Source: Siphonodentalium dalli
Lineage: Eukaryota > Mollusca > Scaphopoda > Gadilida > Siphonodentaliidae
Direction of reading: 5' to 3'
Assembly: GCA_032622095.1 (NCBI GenBank)
Contig: CP136067.1
Span: forward strand, 47,349,549-47,413,548
Length of the DNA: 64,000 bases
Position 1 is the stretch's first letter; the number at the start of each line of letters is the position of its first letter. The notes under the pieces were generated by a model. It was not told the origin of the DNA. It saw only the letters and a list, made by a program, of their open reading frames with translations, and did no database searches. Below, in pieces: positions 58,376 to 64,000 of the stretch. The position numbers and the translations under genes were made by a program.

Positions 58376-58425
<50 letters not shown>
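58080..58425 (-). repeat. GACTTCGTCCGGG short element, inverted copy, with (TA)n
   Basis: TCGTTACCCCGACCTGACAT, TGACCTTCAAAATGGTCAAT, TCAAGGTCAAAGCCCGGACG and AAGTCGGGTCACCTGCTAGT are the reverse of the 55.8-kb head. A ~47-base (TA)n run follows (58378-58424). Matches 62740-63118. Confidence 0.7.
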
Positions 58426-58427
<2 letters not shown>

Positions 58428-58744
58428 AACCCAATACACAACCACATAATTTATCATATATTTATATACACGTATGTATACTCTGTATATCAACATGACG
58501 ATGAGATGAATAAAAATGTAATTGATTGCGACAGTATACTATTATTATTGATTTTATATTGAAGCAAGCATTGTGCTTACCGTAGTCGGTCATGCTTTAA
58601 TATTAAAACACTCGTCCGTGTTTGTTTCTGATTGTTCAAGTGCTTAATTGTTCCGAGGAGTATGTAGAATAAGTGTCGCCGAGCAGTACATCGTGCCTTT
58701 ATATACTTTATACAGCGCAGCATCGGCGAATTACTAAAAGCATA

Positions 58745-59151
58745 TTAAAGATGCATAATCCGAATTAACGCTCGCAAATCACTATTTCCTTGGCTTCAGG
58801 GGTAAAACATATTTGATTCGAGTCAAGGAACCCACCCATGCATAAAATCTCAGAGTGATCAGATACCGATTTTTTAAATCTATTATTTTTCACCACCAAG
58901 AATTTTAAGTGGCCCAGTAAAAGTCGATGATCAGACGGTCTCGGACCAAATTACAGATGAAGATGGATAACTCTAAAATTAAGTGGCTTCTTTTTGTCAG
59001 ACATTTGACAAACCGGCATAATTTCGTTGAACAAAATGTTGATAAATAACACGTTTTGTGCAATTTTATACTACAGTTGACTGTGGTTAGTATTATATTT
59101 TGGACAATTAATCGATTATGATAACTTAAGCGGCATTTCAGAAAATATTTG

Positions 59152-59188
<37 letters not shown>

Positions 59189-59235
59189 GGAGTCTGATGA
59201 TATGGGGACCATCGAATCCGATTGAGTACATTTAA
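58745..59235. mobile_element. Kolobok-type MITE, variant left end, copy 9
   Basis: Left TTAAAGATGCATAATCCGAA, right CCGATTGAGTACATTTAA, TTAA at both ends. Carries a (GTT)n run of about 12 units near 59150-59188, longer than the same run in copies 3 and 5. Confidence 0.8.
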
Positions 59236-59268
59236 AAGCTTGCTTTCTATATTCTTTCCAAACAACTA

Positions 59269-60018
59269 TATATATATATATATACTAGCCGATGAGACCG
59301 ACGTTGTCCGGGCTATTCAAAAACCAAATTTCAAGTCGATAGCTCTACCCAGCCCGACGTTGTCCGGGCTATTCAAAAACCAAATTTCAAGTCGATAGCT
59401 CTACCCAGCCCGACGTTGTCCGGGCTATTCAAAAACCAAATTTCAAGTCGATAGCTCTACCCGTTTCCGAGATCTGGTCTGCGCATGTGCGAAGCTGGCG
59501 AAGCACGGGCTCGGCGACCCGATAAAATTCGTATCCGGGGCAAGATACATTCACATACCAAATTTCAAGTCGATAGCTCCACCCGTTCCGAGATCTCGTC
59601 TGCGCATGCGCGAAGCTGGCGTCGCACGGGCTCGGCTACCCGATAAAATTCGTATCCGGGGCAAGATACATTCACATAGCAAATTTCAAGTCGATAGCTC
59701 CACCCGTTTCAGAGATCTCGTCTGCGCATGCGCGAAGCTTGCGTCGCACGGGCTCGGCGACCCGATAAAATTCGTATCCGGGGCAAGATACATTCTCATA
59801 CCAAATTTCAAGTCGATAGCTCCACCCGTTTCCGAGATCTCGTCTGCGCGAAGCGGGCGCCGCACGGGCTCGCCAATACGACAACGACGACCGCCTGGTC
59901 AAACTACTCACACGTACCAAGTTTCGTCCCGATCGGTCGAGAATCGTAGATTTGTATAAATGACAGACAGACAACAAACATACAGACAGACAGACAGAGG
60001 TCTTCAAAATATATATAT
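59269..60018 (+). repeat. AGCCCGACGTTGTCCGGGCT-headed composite with tandem units
   Basis: After (TA)n and ACTAGCCGATGAGACCGACG, a ~57-base unit (CCGACGTTGTCCGGGCTATT ... GATAGCTCTACCCAG) repeats three times. Then ~122-base units (CAAATTTCAAGTCGATAGCT ... GAGATCTCGTCTGCGCATGC ... GGGCTCGGCGACCCGATAAA) repeat about four times. It ends CCAAGTTTCGTCCCGATCGG, (ACAG)n and ATATATATGAGA. The long frames are shadows. Confidence 0.8.
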
Positions 60019-60021
60019 GAG

Positions 60022-60545
60022 ACTAGCCGATGAGCCCGACGTTGTCCGGGCTATTCAAAAACCAAATTTCAAGTCGATAGCTCTACCCGTTTCCGAGATC
60101 TGGTCTGCGCATGCGCGAAGCTGGCGTCGCATGGGCTCGGCGACCCGATAAAATTCGTATCCGGGGCAAGATACATTCACATACGAATTTCAAGTCGATA
60201 GCTCCACCCGTTTCCGAGATCTGGTCTGCGCATGTGCGAAGCTGGCGTCGCACGGGCTCGGCGACCCGATAAAATTCGTATCCGGAGCAAGATACATTCA
60301 CATAGCAAATTTCAAGTCGATAGCTCCACCCGTTTCCGAGATCTCGTCTGCGCCTGTGCGAAGCGGGCGCCGCACGGGCTCGCCAATACGACAACGTCGA
60401 CCGCCTGGTCAAACTACACACACGTACCAAGTTTCGTCCCGATCGGTCGAGAATCGTAGATTTGTATAAATGACATACAGACATACAGACAGACAGACAG
60501 ACAAACACACAGCTAGAGGTCTTCAAAATATATGTGAGATATACT
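60022..60545 (+). repeat. Second AGCCCGACGTTGTCCGGGCT composite, fewer units
   Basis: Immediately follows the first. It has the same head (GACTAGCCGATGAGCCCGAC), one short unit, about three ~122-base units, the same CCAAGTTTCGTCCCGATCGG end and an (ACAG)n tail. Unit number differs between the neighbours, so units expand or contract after or during copying. Confidence 0.8.
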
Positions 60546-62214
60546 ACCAGCTGAACTATTTTACAAGAATTAATCACGTGTATTTGGAAAATATTTATTT
60601 ATGAGCAGAATTTGAAACATATCTGCTCATAAACTTTGGCTCTATCGTTTGCCGATAGATTAAAATGATTACATCCAAGATTCAGTCGGAAAGATGCAGG
60701 CTGTAACGTATATGCCAAATTATTTAGTGAATCAAAGAATAAAATCCAAGATGGATACCGAGGTCCATGTTTCGGAATTCTGAAAAGAAACGATAGCCCA
60801 TCTAGATGTCATCGCAAATATTCATATACTATTTTGGGATCAATGAAATGAAATATGCTGCCTACATGTAGAGATGCATATGCTATTTGGGATCAATCAA
60901 TATGAAAGGTGTTGCCAATAGAGAACGCCAAACGATTATGTTACACAAACAGCCAAAATCAAGCCTGAAGAGGCTGTCGATCGGCATCCGTCTTTTTCAT
61001 CGAAAATGGATCAAATTCGATAGCTTCAGTCTAGAGGTGATCAAGATCATGCATGTGCTATTTACGAATTATGCTCTCATAGCTGAGGGATATAGGCGTT
61101 ACAAATGTATTGAAAATGTATTTAAATTTCTACACCCCCCCCCCCCCCCCCATTTCATCTCTTCCCAATCATGCATACGGAATTTGGGAACGATCGGATA
61201 AAAGATACAAGCTGTAGTGAGTGTCAAGTGATTTAGTGCTGCAAAGAGAATCCAATATGGCCGATGGCAGCCGTGACCAGTATGAGAGCATGTACATGAA
61301 ATGTTCAAACAAACCCGACAGTGTCCCAGAGTCGTTATTTCGTGGAAGAATCTTGATTCAGATTACGGATTACACTCCGTTCGACGTGGTTCGGTAACTA
61401 ACAGAGCAGAATCAGTAAACGAACAGACAGTTATCGTTATTTCGTCGTAATCTGGATTCCGATTCTGATTCCGTAATCGGAATCAGAACATTCATAGTGT
61501 AAACAAATTATGAATGTTTTAACAACCTCGCAGTTTAAGAACACAATAAAACATAAGAATCCGTCTTTTTGGTACAAATTATTACAGAATATAAACGATC
61601 CATATCAAAGAATTTTAAATGAGGAGACAAAGCGTAAACGTGGAGAATTTTACTGTAATTAGCCAAATAATAATGTTATTGATAGTAATGCTGGTGAGCA
61701 CTTCTGTTGATGGCGAACTTGGAGCAAATCCTTGTCAATTTAATTGTCATTTTCATCATGTTCATTTCAAAATTCCATCCATAGAATACCGCCCGAGCGC
61801 ACGTCTATTTCAAATTCGGCGGATAATGTCAACATTAACCGAATTCACGTGAACCTGCATGGATATGTCTTCTGCTTTGTTGGTTATTATATGTTCCTTC
61901 TTATTCAAGAAATAGTAGGATTATATGATATCTATTGATTATCAGATACACGTATGCACTATCTAGTCTTATAACAATTTCATATTTAATATGTTTTGTT
62001 AAATGCAGTCGTTTGCATTTTGGCCAAAGTGCTGTGCATTAGTTAGAAAATCAAGCTTTGCCCATGTAGCTAAATTATGTTGTGGTCTTGTGATCGCACG
62101 TGAGTTGCATCTCCCAATCGCACAAACACAAATGTAAAGCTTATTCTAGGATCGCAGGAGTATACAGTGGACATGTCAATTTATTTGATTAAATACCCAC
62201 ACGTACAAGTTCCA
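60546..62214. other. Mostly unassigned; one frame with a signal-like N-terminus
   Basis: A poly-C tract lies at 61134-61151. GTCGTTATTTCGT and GTTATCGTTATTTCGTCG recur near 61331 and 61430, next to AT-rich TCCGATTCTGATTCCG repeats. No repeat family accounts for the remainder. Confidence 0.35.
61619..61852 (+). CDS. Unrecognised 77-codon frame with a possible signal peptide
   Basis: ATG 61619 to TGA. Residues 12-29 (TVISQIIMLLIVMLVSTS) form a hydrophobic core after a basic, polar start and are followed by VDGELGANP, a plausible cleavage region. The remainder has two Cys and several His. I recognise no family, no neighbouring exon and no promoter. The hydrophobic stretch could come from AT-rich sequence by chance. 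Confidence 0.2.
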   Translation: MRRQSVNVENFTVISQIIMLLIVMLVSTSVDGELGANPCQFNCHFHHVHFKIPSIEYRPSARLFQIRRIMSTLTEFT

Positions 62215-62530
62215 GTGACGTGGCTAGAGGGTTCCCATTGGGGTGCACCTTCAAATTTCCGACTAATTGCACCCACTCCTTGAACCAAACATCAAGCTCA
62301 CAGGTTCACAGAATTCCATTTGCACCACGTTGGAAAAATCCAACCTAAAGATTGGAAAATTACCATCTATTACTGGTGGAAAATCAAACAATGAGAACAA
62401 TTCCTCCCTATATATGGTGTCAAATTAATGTCCAACTAATGTTGTGTCAGGCATGAAATTTCCAACTGTTGGAAATGTACCAACGTTGGTGGAAGACACC
62501 CCAACAAACCCCTGCCGCAACGTCCCTGTA
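62215..62530 (-). repeat. GTTGGAAATTTCC-rich repeat, inverted copy 2
   Basis: CAACTAATGTTGTGTCAGGC, ATGAAATTTCCAACTGTTGG and GCCGCAACGTCCCTG mirror 49584-49690. The left side begins GTGACGTGGCTAGAGGG, like the other end of the family. Confidence 0.6.
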
Positions 62531-62739
62531 CAACTGACAAGTTTCGTGTGTTCTCTACGTCTTCGGAATTTGATTCAGAAAATCTAGAGCTGTTAGAAAT
62601 GCTTATACCCTCATCCGTAAACACACTTTAACTTGAAAAAAGATGCGATTAAGTCGGTTTGGCGGCTAATTAGGTGCCGTGTATATACACATAGAAGAAA
62701 ATCATGACTTTCACAACAAACATGAACCTTATCAAACTA

Positions 62740-63118
62740 TAATTTTTGTTACTTCTGTCTGTCTGTTTGTCTGTCTGTTTGTTAGCAATGGCCGGGAAAA
62801 CTGCCGGACGGATTTCGACGAAATTTTATACCTAGGGGTACTTTTTGTCCGGGGAGTGATTTGGACGGGTCAAATCGTGACCCCGACCTGACCTTGACCT
62901 TCAAAATGGTCAATTCAAGGTCAAATCGCGCCTTTCAATGGGATTTCGACGAAATTTGATACCTAGGGATACTTTTGTCCGGGGAGTGTTTTTGGACGGG
63001 TCAAATCGTGACCCCGACCTGACCTTGACCTTCAAAATGGTCAATTCAAGGTCAAATCGCGCATTTCGACGGATGTCGATGTTATTTAGCCCGGACGAAG
63101 TCGGGTCACCCTGCTAGT
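62740..63118 (-). repeat. GACTTCGTCCGGG short element, inverted copy with internal duplication
   Basis: (CTGT)n at 62755-62780, then a ~120-base unit (GGATTTCGACGAAATTT ... GTCCGGGGAGTGATTTGGAC ... CCTTGACCTTCAAAATGGTC) present twice, then AGCCCGGACGAAGTCGGGTC and ACCCTGCTAGTA. Same design as 58080-58425. Confidence 0.75.
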
Positions 63119-63324
63119 ATGATATAGTTTAGTTGGTTAAAAATGTCATAATATCAACCAGTATGTGCATTTCTTCGATTTTGGGTAATGTACGAAGCAA
63201 CCATTGTCACCCATGTAAGTAAGAAATATGGTAAGGTTCACACTAGCAACAGCTATTGTAATGGTTTTCACCATAAAAATAATAAAAAATAAAAGTTTGT
63301 TAAAACTTCCATAATATCAGCCAT

Positions 63325-64000
63325 ATGCAGGGGGTCTGCATTTTTTCAGAGAACTAGGCTGTGGTGGGTGCATGGCTGGTTGGTTCAGCAGCCCGGCTTA
63401 CACAATTTTTCATGGCCCCGTGAATTTTTAATAATTTTTCTTCAAAACAATGGGAAAAAAGGTTAAAGAATGCTGTTGTTATGTATTAGGTAGGAACTTA
63501 ACTCTTGGTAGGGGGGTTTGAGTTCACCATCAATTAATAATGAGGGATGACGCCAATGGGTGATAAAAAAAGGTCAGCTTGCGAAATGTTTTCATCAAGG
63601 GTCTATCAATGCACATTGACATGGAAAGGCTCAAATTTAAATAGTTCTCCTAAAACTTAAATATCATTTATTCAACCTGATATAAATGAAACCATAACAA
63701 AATAATAGATTCTTTAAATAAATGTAAACTCTTCATATAAAAATAGATTAAATAAAACATCAAACTATGTAAAATTTCAACGATTTTCGGTATATGAGTC
63801 TAGGATGACCTCTATAAATGGGAGCTGTCAAATTTGAACGATCTTCGATGAAAAACATGGCCGCCGGCAGCCATCTTAGATTTTACTCCATTTCATCACT
63901 AAATCCTTTAGCATACCATACGGAGCATATCCCTAACCCGATTATCACCAAACTTCATGTGGATCCTCGGGGTGAATTATAGATGGGTGCTTACCATTTT
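63325..64000 (+). repeat. GGGGTCTGCA...CCATCTTAGATT repeat, copy 2, runs to window end
   Basis: CAGGGGGTCTGCATTTTTTC, TGGTTGGTTCAGCAGCCCGG, then GGCAGCCATCTTAGATTTTA and ATCACCAAACTTCATGTGGA follow the order of 51785-52085. A ~430-base AT-rich stretch (63420-63840) separates the two halves here. Confidence 0.6.

Noticed and set aside
60018-60055. Possible hammerhead ribozyme (CCGATGAG followed by a GC-rich stem)
   Set aside because: After the stem the sequence is TATTCAAA; the required GAAA core and the partner cleavage-side helix are absent.
59606-60577. Arg-rich frames of 73-164 codons on both strands
   Set aside because: They follow the ~122-bp tandem units of a non-coding repeat, are open on both strands and repeat the same peptide.

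Overview
This window is eukaryotic nuclear DNA: AT-rich, intron-bearing and crowded with transposable elements. I see no rRNA, tRNA, operon or CRISPR array. The families present (CR1/L2-type LINEs, a PIF/Harbinger element with its Myb-like partner, Kolobok-type TTAAAGG MITEs, piggyBac-type foldbacks, (GGAC)n/(ACAG)n-tailed short repeats) suggest a non-vertebrate animal, perhaps a mollusc such as a bivalve. That placement is inference. No complete host gene is visible. The best host exon candidate is a 52-nt exon with good splice sites at 12071-12122 (-).

Layout. 0-1.8 kb: element with ~300-bp inverted termini. 4.8-9.9 kb: three decayed LINE 3' portions broken by a hAT MITE (8-bp duplication CAAACAAC), a piggyBac-like double-hairpin MITE and a Kolobok-type MITE. 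10-11.3 kb: two more Kolobok-type MITEs around a minus-strand reverse transcriptase fragment. 12-17 kb: further TTAA MITEs, including one nested in a mariner-like hairpin. 19.16-22.36 kb: degenerate ~103-bp satellite. 22.4-28 kb: palindromic MITEs and a small element with a MADF-like exon. 28.57-33.48 kb: a 4.9-kb element with ~110-bp terminal inverted repeats. It carries a broken gene of a multi-copy metazoan family that I know only as 'uncharacterized protein', ending in a CXC-like cysteine cluster, and it sits inside an L2-like LINE.

36.8-41.4 kb: MITEs, a 26-bp minisatellite, a nested TTAA-in-TTAA insertion and G-tract repeats. 41.7-47.7 kb: a nearly intact Harbinger element with transposase on + (one in-frame stop) and a three-exon Myb/SANT partner on - (one frameshift). 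Its introns and upstream flank have been hit by Kolobok-type MITEs. 48-54.4 kb: an inverted duplication about 4.4 kb apart, a 1.1-kb foldback, and a young 366-bp triplication with a 79-codon reading frame in every unit. 55.8-63.1 kb: repeated copies of a short element headed by a GC-rich hairpin and tailed by (ACAG)n/(TA)n, with ~122-bp internal tandem units.

The coding remnants are two-gene or one-gene transposons and LINEs. The order of insertions can be read because several elements interrupt one another's reading frames and leave their target duplications. Family names come from recognising motifs by eye; no database search was run.
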